Origin: Eumeta japonica
Taxonomy: Eukaryota > Arthropoda > Insecta > Lepidoptera > Psychidae
Direction: 5' to 3'
NCBI GenBank assembly: GCA_005406025.1
Contig: BGZK01000210.1
Location: 536,591 to 600,590, forward strand
Length of the DNA: 64,000 bases
Notes under the pieces: model-generated
Told to the model about the DNA's origin: nothing
Seen by the model: the letters and a program-made list of their open reading frames with translations, nothing else
Databases searched by the model: none
Part shown: one piece after another, positions 35,226 through 47,400 of the stretch
Numbering within the stretch: the stretch's first letter is position 1
Layout: each line of letters opens with the position of its first letter
Position numbers and translations under genes: made by a program

Positions 35226-35329
35226 TTATTAGATTAGCTTTCTTCAATTTTTTTTTTTGCAGTTGTTACAGTTTTGTATTTTAATTTTTACTGACATATT
35301 GCTATAGCCCATTTGTTACTGGTGAAGCA

Positions 35330-35465
35330 AATCAACACCGCCCATAGTTTCTATTGAATCACATGAATTGCATGGTACAGATACCATCCAAACTTATTTA
35401 GTCGATTGCCCGTGACGAAGATTCGAACCAGAGTTGGAATGTACATCACGGGCAATCGACCAATA
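35330..35465 (-). mobile_element. Possible SINE fragment with B-box-like motif
   Basis: On the minus strand CTGGTTCGAATCTTCGTCAC carries a perfect B-box core (GGTTCGAATC), followed by GGGCAATCGACTAAATAAG, a transition similar to that of lepidopteran SINEs. The 14-base string CGGGCAATCGACYA occurs on both sides of the B box in opposite orientation, so this may be a short SINE end folded on itself. No convincing A box precedes it. Confidence 0.35.
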
Positions 35466-35469
35466 AGGT

Positions 35470-35690
35470 TTTAGGTCAAGTTAAATCACTCGCTACAAGC
35501 CTCTTGGAATACGCCAAGCCGTCAGCGGCGGACATGATTGCTTTAAATATCACAACGGTTGTTAGCATCTCCCGAACCGCAATCAGCCAGTTTACGGGGA
35601 AGGTTTAGGGCCCGAACCCTCCGATCCGAAACAAACCGATTATAAAAGAGTATGTCTCAACAGTGGGATGATAAAATTACTGTCACAAGA
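35470..35690 (+). repeat. Probable LINE/SINE 3' tail repeat
   Basis: This GC-richer segment has CGCCAAGCCGTCAGCGGCGG near its start and ends in TATGTCTCAACAGTGGGATG (about 35,650). The closing phrase resembles the 'CTCAACAGTGGGA' 3' ends I associate with lepidopteran LINEs and SINEs. No coding motif is visible. Confidence 0.35.
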
Positions 35691-36599
35691 ACGAGTAACA
35701 ACAAATTTTCATATAGAGCAAGTAGTATTTTCCAAAGAACTATCTATGCCTCATTTTTTTCGATATCGCTACTTATTCAAATAGTTGTTTCGTTGATAGA
35801 AAAAAAATCTGTCTTTTAGTTTTAACGAATCTATTAAAATAAAGTAATTTGTAGATTATTCTCGTGTTATACGCATCTACAGAGAGTAGAAATTCAAAGA
35901 AATGGATTCCTATCGTATAACCAATATACATAAAATTAAATAGGTACAATAAATTAAATGAAACAATAATTGTTTTTTTTAATAGTATTTATCTCTCATT
36001 TAGAACATTGATGATAAGCGAAAATACTTAGACACGTCTTATTTCAAAATAGAGTTGCGATCACCGTAAGACATGCCGAGCGTGGCAATTAGAGCGTGTT
36101 TTAAGTTCATAAAAAAGAACATTTCGATCAATAAAGATCGATAGAACGATGTAGAGAATGTCCGTGGAAAATGTATACGTCTGGAGCATTTCAGTAGAAA
36201 AACATTGACAAAGTCTCGTTTACTTTTTAATATTATGGAAAATCTTTTTGATTTTTGGCTATTTTGTGTTTTTGCTATTACAACCAAAACGTTTGATTGG
36301 TTCAATATTTCGCTTGCCAAAACGTGAACAGTAAACTGCTTTTTTTTATTCGTGGTATTTAATTGCTTTGATAAATACCATCCTAAATCTATATTGAATT
36401 ATTTTTCTATCGAGTTTGATTTCAAAAACGTATCACAAAAAATACTCCAATTACTATTTTTTCTATGAACCGTACTCATAGCATCATTTATATAATTGAT
36501 TGTCCACCAGTTTCATTTTTCTACAGTAAACGAACTCGAATCGCGTATTTTCACACGAGCAGTTCGTTTAATTTATTATGCAAAAAACAAGAAACAAGC

Positions 36600-36880
36600 A
36601 GCTATTTTCGGTACCGCTCCTTCCAAATTTTGCGGTAGCAAAGATTTTTAAATCGCTCTCTACATGTGCCAAAGCCAATAAACCTCGTGCATGGCCGCGG
36701 TGATTCACTTGACGCATAAAACGCAAGAATTACAAACGTCAACTTTGAACAAAGACGCCCGTTTTGCACTGCGCTGTGACACGCGGCCGTCGCCGACCCG
36801 CGTAGACTTGAGATCGCTCAGAGGCGGGTGCGTTTTATGTCATCGTAGTTTTCGTATACGAAGGGCCTTATTAAGGAAAA
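36600..36880. promoter_or_regulatory. Candidate regulatory island
   Basis: TTTTGCGGTAGCAAAG (RUNX-type TGCGGT), GACGCATAAAACGCAAG, AACTTTGAACAAAGACG and CGTTTTATGTCATCG lie in a GC-richer segment just before the repeat at 36.89 kb. The 70-codon frame 36,691-36,903 has no domain and runs into the repeat, so I do not call it a gene. Confidence 0.25.
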
Positions 36881-36884
36881 CAAT

Positions 36885-37515
36885 AGCAGACAAGCGTAAA
36901 TAGAACTGGCGCCTCGAGGGTTCCGTACAAACTTAATTATGTACATATCGTCCATCAAGAGTCTTGACGTTTTTTATCTGTTTTCGACAACGATGCTGGC
37001 ATAATATTGTTTCCGAAAGTTACAAGAAATTTTACTTTAAAAAAAATTGCAACTTCTTTAAAATATTTCAAATTTTGAAAGCCCTAAATTTTCATGGAGG
37101 AAATTTAAAAGATATCGGTCTAAATCACGGTCCGTACTTCGACTGCAATTGTTTGCGTGTAATACAAAAAAAATCACAACTACTAATTAACGCTTTTCGG
37201 GTTATTTCCTTTACCTGTGCTCTGAGGCATTGCTTCTTGCTATAAGTTTTATGAATTTAGATCAATGGGAAAAATCACTGGTTTTTGTTTACTGGAAAGT
37301 ATAAGTGATATATGGCCGTATTGAAAACTTCTTTTTTTACAGCTTCAAAAAGCTGCAGGTCTAAATATTTGATATTAATTTCAACTAGCTATCTAGGCGC
37401 GTTATCAATAAATGAGCCTTGACAAATAGGCAGATAGACAGATGAATAGAGGAACAGACAGACAATATCATTTTGTTGTCTGTCTTTATAAGGGTTCCAT
37501 TTTTTCCTTTTCAGG
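36885..37515 (+). repeat. Interspersed repeat, 'AAGTGCG..TNGGACTCGC' family, copy 2
   Basis: It begins CAGACAAGCGTAAATAGAAC and CTCGAGGGTTCCGTACAA. Inner landmarks shared with copy 3 are ATCGGTCTAAATCACGGTCC, 'TTTCCTTTACCTGTGCTCTGAG' (part) and ATGGCCGTATT. It ends with a TGTC-type block and AAGGGTTCCATTTTTTCC. The 93-codon open frame 36,964-37,245 is the repeat read through. Confidence 0.6.
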
Positions 37516-39439
37516 CACAGTATTGTACAGTTGAAAAACAATACCGCTCGTGTCTATAGCTATTTGCGCGTCATTTTCTAACTCATATGAACGCAAACAT
37601 TTACGTAACTGTAAAAAAGCAATATAGTTGAAAAAGAAAGATATCTGTCGAATAATTTAATCAAATTATATATATTTTTTAAAACTTCTTTTGGATCTCT
37701 TAATCGAACAATTTTCGAAATTAAAATTCTTTTTGAGCTCAAAAAACTTCATAGAATGCCGCAAGCCACGTTCAAATCGGTCACTTCGCTCAAAAGATAT
37801 CTTTAAGTAAAATATCTGAAAAATAACAATTAGATCATTTTAATACCTCCAATAATTTTGAAATGAACGCTGACAAGTTCAAACTCGAATCTTTTAGGTT
37901 CATTTTTTATTTCATATTTATCCATTGATGTCTTTATTGTCACGACAAATATTTGCGTTTGTAAGCAAAATAAAATTTTTGTACATGTAGGAATTTAAGA
38001 AAAAGCGACATGACAACTCAGAGCACGAAAGCTATAATACCAAATAAAAAGATGGATGTATCGACATTACAACCGATTTTAACTGATTCTGGTCCGGAAA
38101 AACTAAGGTTTTTGACGTAATAAATACTTACAATTCTCTAAATTAAATCAGTCATCGCACGAGTCTTGTATACATTTTATTGTGAACTAAAAACAATATT
38201 TAGGGAATTATGAATGACAGATGGCATGGCATGGCTACATGAATGACAGTGATCTTTAAAGCAATGAGCGTGGTGGGAATTTTAAAAAACAGCTGACTTA
38301 GAAACTTTCATGCAGACGTACATGGTAACATTTCGAAAGAAAACTAGATTCTACTTTGAGTGCTTAAAATTTCTGACTTTTCTAGTTGTTAGAAAGGCCA
38401 GAAATTTCAATCACTCGACATGGAAGTGCTTTCATGAATTAATTGATCAATATTAATTACACAAAAGAAATATATGGAAAAATGGTACCAAATAGTATCA
38501 AGTTCTATGGTCACTTTCCTGTCGCTCTGGAAAATAGACGTAAATTTATAAATATACGAAATAATTTTAAAATGAAATTATTCATAGAAAATATTCGATA
38601 GATAATTCATTCGATAGATAATTCATTCGATATAATGTCATATAAATCAATGTAAATCTTAAACAGATGTAGTTGATCTTAAATAGATTTTAAATGAATC
38701 TATGAATAGGTCAAAGCAATATAAATAATAAATTTATAAAAATAATATAAACCCAAAACCAAATGAATCGATATTTAAATTAATTCGAAATTATTTTAAT
38801 ATCTAGTTTAAATAGTTTATTAGCAAAAAGTTAATTTCTTCTTCAAAACTTACCAACCATTCGGTAAAGTAATCATATATTTTTTATCTTTTAGTTTGTC
38901 TCGTATTATTAATTCATTAATCTACATTTTACTAACTTTTTTTTCGTAACTATACGTTTCTGGTTATCTGTACGTTCTAGGTTTACGAGGGAGTGTAGTG
39001 TATTAACAAGATATGGGTACAATATTCGATCTCCAATAAAATATATTAGTTTAATTCCATAGTCTTAAGGTTGACCGAAATTCGTTGTGTGAGCCTATTA
39101 AAAAAAAATGCCTGACGTATTGCCGTTTCTGATACAAGTCTATGCGAGGAGTGATGTCTTTGTGAGTCGCCGCCGCCGGCTCGGTCCCCGAAAGCACTTT
39201 GTCGCGCCGACACGTCGCATTTTAACACCGCAATGCTAATTGTACCCTAAAACCCCGATCCATGCCTTCGGATGAGAATCACGGACCCTATGAATCGACC
39301 TTAATGCGTTACTCTACTTGTAAGCAGATTATGTGATCGTAAATATTTTTAAACTGATACTTTTAGAAATTCGAAACTCCACATGCAAGGAAATGTTGTA
39401 TAATTTGTAATATATCGGTATACAATATTAATTAATGAA
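37516..39439. other. AT-rich non-coding spacer
   Basis: Besides the 16-bp tandem repeat at 38.59 kb, a GC-rich patch at 39,150-39,240 (GTCGCCGCCGCCGGCTCGGT then GCACTTTGTCGCGCCGACAC) stands out; it could be regulatory. No gene seen. Confidence 0.5.
38593..38632 (+). repeat. 16-bp tandem repeat, 2.5 copies
   Basis: ATTCGATAGATAATTC twice in perfect tandem, then ATTCGATA. Recent slippage-type duplication in AT-rich DNA. Confidence 0.85.
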
Positions 39440-40165
39440 AAAACGAGTGGTGTCGTGGGACACCAGGTAGGAACGAAGTTCCTTCGGCTAATGTAGAATC
39501 GACACAATTTGCAAAAAAAAAACCGTGCTCAATTTTATGTAGGTTTTCTTGATTTCTCACTTAAATTTTTCTGATTAGTTTTTATTTAAGTACAGGAAAG
39601 TATTTAGGAAATTCAGTATTTTAGGAAATAAAATAAATTACGTAAAATAAAAAAAAATCGTAATTCAAATTATCAACTAAAATAACAAAATATGTCTCTT
39701 TATTTTTGTTTGACAACACAAAATTACATAGAAATATAATAATTTCCCACTATTATCACTGTCAATTGCATTCAAGTCACTTGTTAGTTCACTTTCCATT
39801 GTTACTATATTTATTATTGTTTTGACGATTTGAAATTATATGAAAATAAACGTGACTACTCACGAGTAAAATTTATCTATAATGTGAATATTAGCCACGT
39901 GCTTGTCCATGAATTCATGAGTATATACTATGCATTGCGGGGTGGAGTGGTAATAGAGAGAGAAGGGATGAGAGAACGAAAAGAAAGAGGGAGAAAGAGA
40001 AAGGTATTATACATTACATACTCGCTTGTGTATACGACTGTCGCGCCTGCGCACGTCTCATTTAACGGTTTTATTCCACGGACTTTTTCTTACGGTTTTT
40101 CAGTTCGGTCGTGCAGCAAAGTCCCCATCTCCTCCAAGCCCGCCGTAAGGAACTTCGTTCCAATA
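39440..40165. mobile_element. Non-autonomous element with 15-bp inverted ends
   Basis: GGAACGAAGTTCCTT at 39,470-39,484 is matched by its exact reverse complement AAGGAACTTCGTTCC at 40,147-40,161. Each end is itself near-palindromic. Just outside the left copy is a hairpin GGTGTCGTGGGACACC (39,449-39,464). Inside are a GA-rich tract (about 39,950-40,005) and a GC-richer right part with CGCGCCTGCGCACGTCTCAT. I recognise both ends from repeats in lepidopteran genomes, but I cannot place it in a named superfamily. Confidence 0.55.
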
Positions 40166-41129
40166 TGTTCGTAAAACATTTATAGAAATATATACATGTG
40201 GACTTAAATTTGAAACCATTATTATAGTTTGACAATATAATGGAAATATTTGGCTAGCGATTGCGAATTTCGAATATTGGATAAAGTCCATAAGCATTAA
40301 TAAACTTTAAGAAATTGAATTTGAAATTTACTGAGATTTAGAAGAAAATGTGTTAAAGAAATTATAAACACGCCTCAAAACCTACAAGTATTGTTTATTT
40401 TTTTCAATAGTATATATACACAATTATACATATATAAAACTATATATATATTTCCGTTTGAAAAAAATGTAAAATATTTCACAGAAGATTATATTTATTT
40501 ATCGAATTATTTATCCTTACAAAATTGCTAAAATCATGAACCTTTCATTTTCTGCGCATGTCTATCGGTTAAAAACATCCCCAGACATGTCAATACCTCA
40601 TTAAGGGTGGGTGCACACAACGAATCACATCCCACGTATATATAACGACCCCGTTTTATTATTTTTAATCCCTTAATGGCGGGCCAGATTTCATTACTGG
40701 ACGAGGGTGGCCAACATTGGAGTGGGTGGAGAAGGGTGGATGGAGCGAGATATTGTGTTTTTGGTAACATTTTTTTTATGTGAGAATTCTTAACAATTTT
40801 AATTAATAGCTTGCGATAAGACATCATTATGGAGTGACATCAAATATATATTGAAAAAAAAATCTTAATTTTTAAAAATATGGAAGTACATCAAAAATAT
40901 ACTACAACTTTGGAGGTACATATCAAAATTTCGAAGGCTCACGTATATAACTATTGAGTTATCTATGGAACATGAAAAATATACAAAAAAAAAACTTCAA
41001 AAATTACCATAAACCCTACGCTTTAATTAAGCTATTAATTATACTAAAAAAAAAACCAACTTCACGCCTATAAAGCTGTGATTGATTTTTTCTCGCGTAT
41101 ATACACACATATAACGAGTCCCCACAAAA

Positions 41130-41335
41130 TGTGACCGAAGAGAGCAAGCACAGTGGTCCTCCATGTCCCCCGCCGTAAAATCATTAGGCCCCCTTATTTA
41201 CTCGTTAGGATTTTTGTTGTTCGCGTGCCGGCCGGAGGGGGGCGGGGGCGCTCCCATTTCGCCGGGCGCGGATCGGTTGCGCCCGGTATGATTTCGCCTC
41301 GGCTTAATTTTCCGAAGCCATATTTTGAAGTATCG
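41130..41335. promoter_or_regulatory. GC-rich island
   Basis: GTGCCGGCCGGAGGGGGGCG, GGGGCGCTCCCATTTCGCCG and GGCGCGGATCGGTTGCGCCC stand out from AT-rich flanks. The 88-codon frame 41,153-41,419 crosses it but ends in AT-rich spacer and shows no motif. Confidence 0.25.
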
Positions 41336-41609
41336 AGAATGTTAATTTTGAAATTTTGTAACGCGCGCGATGCGTTAAGTTACTGCATACATGCAGTATT
41401 TCGTTACTGTTTAGAATGAAATTGGAATTCGACAAAGTGGTGTATTAGGCGGCATTGTTCATTTAAAGAGCTAACTTACTCTATTTACATGCACTGTGTC
41501 TTTTGTTTGAAATAATGCGGGTGAAATTTTGAAATGAAAATGTTAATATTACTCGTGGGTAAATATACAAATATAAAACAAAACATTCATAAAATTATCA
41601 CCATGTATA

Positions 41610-41800
41610 ATTTCGGCTATCAGTTCCGACACCGGACAGGGCCCGGTTAGCAGATTACGGCGAATTTACATAGAGCGGCGTGCGCCCCCTCCGACTGTAT
41701 TGACAAGTGCACTTAACGCTCGGATTACAAAATGCAGTGGCAGCGATATCGACGTCATAAGCGGCGTGTTCTATGCAAAATTGTGCCAATTCGTAGAGCC
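41610..41800. promoter_or_regulatory. Candidate regulatory island with palindromic NK-2-type sites
   Basis: AAGTGCACTT (41,705-41,714) is a palindrome made of two NK-2/Tinman-like half sites. GACGTCATAAG, TATGCAAAATTG and CCGGACAGGGCCCGG lie nearby. It is non-coding and lies about 280 bp from the island at 41.13 kb. Confidence 0.28.
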
Positions 41801-42159
41801 TTGGATTTGAATGAATTTGATCGTTTTAAATGACTATGTTAATGCGAGATTGATATAATTTTAATCAATCAAATCTGCTTAGCGTTCACGTTCGTAACAA
41901 TTTAGTAGTATTACATTTAATTCAAACACTTTTTCCTTGATAACCAATAATCATACACTGCTATTTTTCTTTTTAAACCAATGAGCTGTCGTTGTTACAG
42001 AGACGTAAAGTAGATATTGTAAATAGTAAAAACGTATGATTCTTCAATAACAGAAATTTTGCTGAGACATTAATCGAATGAAATATATTTAAGGTAATGA
42101 AGTTTAAAACTTTAATAAAAACATCATACTGTGTATTGTATAGGAATATTCCATTATAT

Positions 42160-42530
42160 GCGGCAGCAGCTCAGTTGTCGAGGGCGTCACCTTAGAATGA
42201 GAAGGTATCGGTTTTGATCCCGGCCACGGGTCAATTGATCAAGAGATTTTAATTTGAGTGAAATCAAACTTCCCAATGTGCATCTCGGAGAGCATACTAA
42301 GTTGCCAGTCACGGACGTTGTCATCACATTGATAGTCAACAGCCCCCAAAATATACCGGGTCATCGTGCGGGGTTTAAGGTCGGAGCCCTTCGATCTGCA
42401 CTGAAAATATTGTGGGAGGGTGTCCCAGTGGTGGAGAGAATGGAGTCGGACGCAAGCATATTACGCACCTACCACCTGTATAAAATCCCCGTACACGGAC
42501 GACCCGGGTTCCGGATTTAATTCCATCGAG
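42160..42530 (+). mobile_element. tRNA-derived SINE, lepidopteran type
   Basis: The 5' part has a degenerate RNA polymerase III A box (CAGCTCAGTTGTCGAGGGCG, about 42,167-42,186) and, some 35 bases later, a B box-like GGTTTTGATCCCGG, then the transition GTCAATTGATCAAGAG. The body contains CTCGGAGAGCATACTAAG, which I recognise from lepidopteran SINEs ('CGGAGAGCACGTTAAGCC...' bodies). GC content is well above the flanks. An open frame of 88 codons (42,254-42,520) lies across it but is only the SINE body read through. The 3' edge is unclear; a second GGTTCCGGATTTAATTCC near 42,508 could be the end of this unit or another fused copy. Confidence 0.6.
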
Positions 42531-42559
42531 GAATAAAAACATTGTTCAATTCCTGTGTA

Positions 42560-43915
42560 AGCCACTAATCATGCTCTGTTTTATAGTTACGATATTTCAC
42601 GAAAAGGGGAAAATTTCCTAATTAGAAACTAGCATGATACATAGTTAAAAGGTAGAGCAGTGTATTTAAAGAAAATAAAAGTGCGTCATCGCAATAAATT
42701 GGAAAAATATTTGGGCACCCGTCGATCTCGCAAATTTCACTGTCTCGTTGAATCCGTTATTTTCATAAATTCTTTGAACTGTGTGGGAGTTTACCTTAAG
42801 ATGTATTAGGAGAGTAGAAGAAAAATACCACAATATTTATATAATTTCTCAAACTGTATAAGCGAAATTTAACAAAATAATACGTTCGACGGAAACCTTT
42901 AAAACCCATTATAATATCGAATCACTTTTCATTCCAATAATATCAAGTGAAAGTAATAAATATTTATTTTCCATCCATTGCAAATATATTTTACAAAAAC
43001 CTATGAAACAAATATTACGATTTGTAAATACGTATTTAAAAAAATCTATAAAACTAAATACTATACGCCTCTTCCGGCTTCGTGTGGAACTGCGACGGTT
43101 ATTTTATTTTTTTATTTACAATCTGTGATTACTTAAATATTATTACATGATTTATTGAAATTATTACAGAAAACCGAAAATTATTCAAACAGAAAACCGA
43201 AGCGATCAATAACAATATAAAGAAACAAGAAATTTATAAATCAATGCGCCATTCTGCATAAACTAATCCAAAATACTGATGAACCGGGGATATGAATTCG
43301 ATTTCAGCGCTCATAGTGTAATTACGGCGTCGAGTATCACCCTGGGAACGGCGGGGCGGCACCCCTCCGGGGCCGAGCTTATGTGAACACTGTCATGAAT
43401 TTTATTGTATATCCACCATATGTACCTACATACATACCTTAAATCTTATTTCCGATATGTAAAAAAATTAAATAAAAATGAAAATGTCAGTGATTCTAGA
43501 GAGATGTGCAAAGATCTTAGTGTGGAAGTATAAGGACTCTGTCTACCCTTCTGGGAAACAGGCGTGAATAGGACGAGAAAAAATGTATAAGAAAATGTTA
43601 CTATTGATTAACGTCATTCATTAATATAGATGCTAACCACCTCTACTGCACTGATACTAATAAAACGTACCTTCGTTGCTATCCGAGAATAACTTATTAA
43701 AAAAGAAAACATAAGGACATGATTAATGTGAGTTGAAGTTAACTAAGGTTAGTTTAATTTCACATGCCTTATACTGAGTCTTCTTCGGTATGAAATTATG
43801 TTGTAATTTTTTTTTTAACTATAAACCTTGTCATAATTATTTTTTTCTCTAATATAGACTTTATACTCACTTGTCCTTAGAAATAAAAAAAAAAGTTACA
43901 AATTGTGTTTTTTTT
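42560..43915. other. AT-rich spacer with one GC-rich patch
   Basis: At 43,300-43,395 AGTGTAATTACGGCGTCGAG and GGGAACGGCGGGGCGGCACC form a short GC-rich patch followed by TGTCATGAATTTTATTG. Otherwise AT-rich with no coding signal. Confidence 0.5.
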
Positions 43916-44430
43916 AAGCTATTGCATAGCTATTATCGCAGGTTTTGAGTGCAGCGACCGAATTAAGAAATTCCGTAACGAAAATAAAACCTAACACCCC
44001 CCACTCCTCCTACCATGTAGCTCGGCCGAGTGTTCTCTTAACGTGTATGCATATGGTACGACTGTACGAAGCTCGCACGGATCGAGACGAGCTGCTCCTG
44101 AAATCGGACGAATACGTATACAGCTGTTTGTGAGAAAGTATATAGGTGTATAGGTATCTATCATATCTTTATAATGCCACACTCACCGCATATGCCCCGT
44201 AAGTATGCATGTAGGTATATATGTATACATAGGTGTACCTATGTACACCAGTGAATAGCTGTTGCTCGTGAATAGCTATACGCGTAAAATTTGTGTATAA
44301 AGTGTTTTAAATATGAATAAACAAAGTGCATTTATTAATGAAGAAAGTGATGAAAAACTTGAATTAATATTAATGAAAAAAAAAAAAATTATAATTGCAT
44401 AAGTTGATAAAAAATGCTATGCAATAGCTT
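43916..44430. mobile_element. MITE-like element with 15-bp terminal inverted repeats
   Basis: AAGCTATTGCATAGC at 43,916-43,930 is matched by GCTATGCAATAGCTT at 44,416-44,430. The interior has a CGCACGGATCGAGACGAGCT segment and a TGTATGC-rich stretch (44,200-44,245). Directly after the right end comes GTGGCAGTCCCCGAGTGCCAC, a short hairpin that could belong to a larger element. The two open frames that overlap here in opposite directions are too short and lack known motifs. Confidence 0.5.
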
Positions 44431-44459
44431 TACCGTGGCAGTCCCCGAGTGCCACAAGG

Positions 44460-47400
44460 TTTTTTTTTTATTTTTATAATATTAAATCGTAGTTAATTAA
44501 ATTATTTCGAATTGTCAATTTTTTTTTATAGATAGAGCTGTGCCTTAAATCTCTTTCATTTTACACACAAAGGGTGACCGAATCTAAACCTTCAGATTTG
44601 GACTAATAAATAGATTTGCTGAATTGATGTAAATAGGAATTATCAAGATGAAGCGCTTATGAACAATTATATAATACTGATTACTAATAATTTTATCAAC
44701 TATTAATCAATTGTAGTAGTCATCTCTTGGGTATATTATTAGTAACAATTTTATTTAAGAGTAATCTTAAATAATACAAATATATATTTTTTATTTCAAA
44801 AAATCATACGAAAAGCAATAACCATATTGAAAACTTAAATCTAAAAGTTATGGACTTGAGCTGAGGTATAATATAGTAATTTAATTTAAATTTCAATAGC
44901 TCGTCGACATTTGGTTAAAATTACTTTTACCGATTACCATAATCATCTATATCGAATATTTAAATAATTAGAATAAGTGCAAGAGATCAATTGCATAGCT
45001 TTCATTTGCACTATATGACTTTATTACAATTTTTAATAATTATCAAAGTCAATATTACTTTTAATGAATAAATAAAAAATATATTATCATGATGTTTAAA
45101 CATTAACGGAGAATTTGTCTATAGACAAAACGTAAAAAGCTATCGACATTTACCTCTTTATTCTTATTTTTAAATTACATTATTTTAGGATTGGCTGAAC
45201 ATCATCATTTATATACATTTGATTGTACCTTGTATACGATAGTATTCTGAAGTATCTTAATTCTTATATATATCACACGATGTTCTTTCATGTTATTATT
45301 TTCATTGGTATATAATTTACAATAAAAAATAAAATTCTTAATATGTGTTCTATGTACATATAAAATGGTGAATATTTTAAGGATTAGTTTGTAATGTCCA
45401 CTTAGGTAAAATTTATTGGAAAACTTGTCTAAGTATAAAAGAATTAAAACTATAGTGTTCTTATTCAGAAGTGCTAATCTAACTTTAGAAGACTCTTAAA
45501 CAATACCTAGTTTAATACAAGTTTACGATAAAATCTATTCGGAAAATTTGTCTAAATTTTAAACACCGTTGAAGCCTTATTCAGCAGTCATACAATAGTT
45601 AAACATAGGGAGAAGATGTTCAACAGTGCTCTAAACATTGTTTATATTCCCTTAACAGGATGAAGTCCTGCTTCAGAACGCACGGTACGTTGGATGTCTC
45701 CCTGCTCTATGCACTTAACCGAGGCTCACAAAGAACTTTGTAATTATGATTTTTTCAATCATTATTTCAAATTCCAGTCATAATAATAGAATTTTCTTCT
45801 CGTTTTATCTTAGCGAACCTACACTACTGTCCTACTTATATTTTTTTGCATCTTATTATTCATTTCGTATGCTATATGTGATAGAAATAAATTAAGTAGC
45901 TTAAGCTGTTGATAACAATGTTTATAAAATTTATATCGCGTAAAATGTATTTACATCAATGTCATTTTTTAGTACTTTATTGTTTGGTTTTTAGTTACTC
46001 AATACTTTGTCCTTTTAAAAATATATTTTTAAGTACGGAAGAGGTTTTATTCAGTAATGTAATAATTTCTTTATTTCTTTTAGCCATTAACGCAACAAAT
46101 TTCTTACGTCAATTGTGGACAATAAATTATTACACACATTAGTTTAATTTCTTTCGTTGCTTTTGTTTTATTCAGTGGAATAATAATATTTATTAACTGT
46201 ATTGCATCATTTTTTCATTTTTAATTTCATTTCATTTTTACTTATTATTTGCTATATATTTGTGTTATGATAAGCAGAAGTTATTTATTCCAGCTGACCT
46301 TGAATAATATACTTAGGCAAAAGGAAATTATTTACATTTTCCATTACGATGCCTAACTGTAAAAATACGGTATTTATTGTCTAATAAATAAAACCAGATA
46401 TTAGATAAAATATTTTGGAAAGAAAATATTGAAATTTCATATCAATTTGGTTGAAATGTCAAATCAATCAATCATAACTATATGTAATTGTCAATAATCA
46501 ACAACAGATATCAAAGATTTTTTTGTACAGAAAATTTTTCTTTTTCGTTGTTGCTGAAATGAATGAAAATGGATATAGAGAAAAATGAAAATAGAGAAAA
46601 AAAAGCCAAGTGAGATGGTAACAAAAAGGTATATGAAATAAACAATCTCCTTTGTTGTTGCTTAGAAAGAACAAATGAACGCGTGTGAATTAATATTTAC
46701 TGTTTGTTATTTTGATTTGTCTGAATATGACTTTTCCTAATAAATAATTTTGACGATAAGATTTCATGGATTGTGAGTTACAATAAGTTTTGTTTTTGTT
46801 TATGTTGCTGAATTTTTATGTTTCTTCTAATTTAAATTATTATACAATTTTACTTATTTTCTTTATTTTATTTTGACAACTAGTGTTCTCAATCACCAAA
46901 AATTTGCATACGTCCTACAAAATAGTTACCTCATAGACTGATAAATATTTATGTAGGTTTTATATTTTGCCAAATTATGAACACTTGTAATATGCAATCG
47001 AATCACTGTTCATTGAAACTGTACAATTTCACTAAGTGAATTTAGAACCTAAATTAGTGAATTTACATTTTTTTTTATAATACCACCATGTTTCGTGGCA
47101 ACAAATCTACGAAACATAAAAAATGTTAATTACCTTTTTGTCCGCCCGAGTCTTCGTAGTGTAACAGACAATAGCGAAAAACTCAAATTTCTCTACCAAC
47201 TTACGTTCAAACTTATATTCTTACCGGATTTACAAACCACATCAACGTGATCTAACGGATGTCATTGCACTCAAATGTGAACCCTTGCCACCTTAACACA
47301 TGTATCAGAGGTTTTATTGGGAGACAATAATCAAACTACTTGGTTTATGAGAAATACGCCAAGCAAGGTGCTCGCACTAAAATAAAACGAAAGAAGACAA

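Noticed and set aside
42254..42520. 88-codon open frame starting ATG with a good length
   Set aside because: It lies in the body of a tRNA-derived SINE; the amino-acid sequence has no domain.
46560..46610. Tandem array or CRISPR-like repeat
   Set aside because: Only two imperfect A-rich copies; no regular repeats and spacers. No CRISPR array occurs anywhere in the window.
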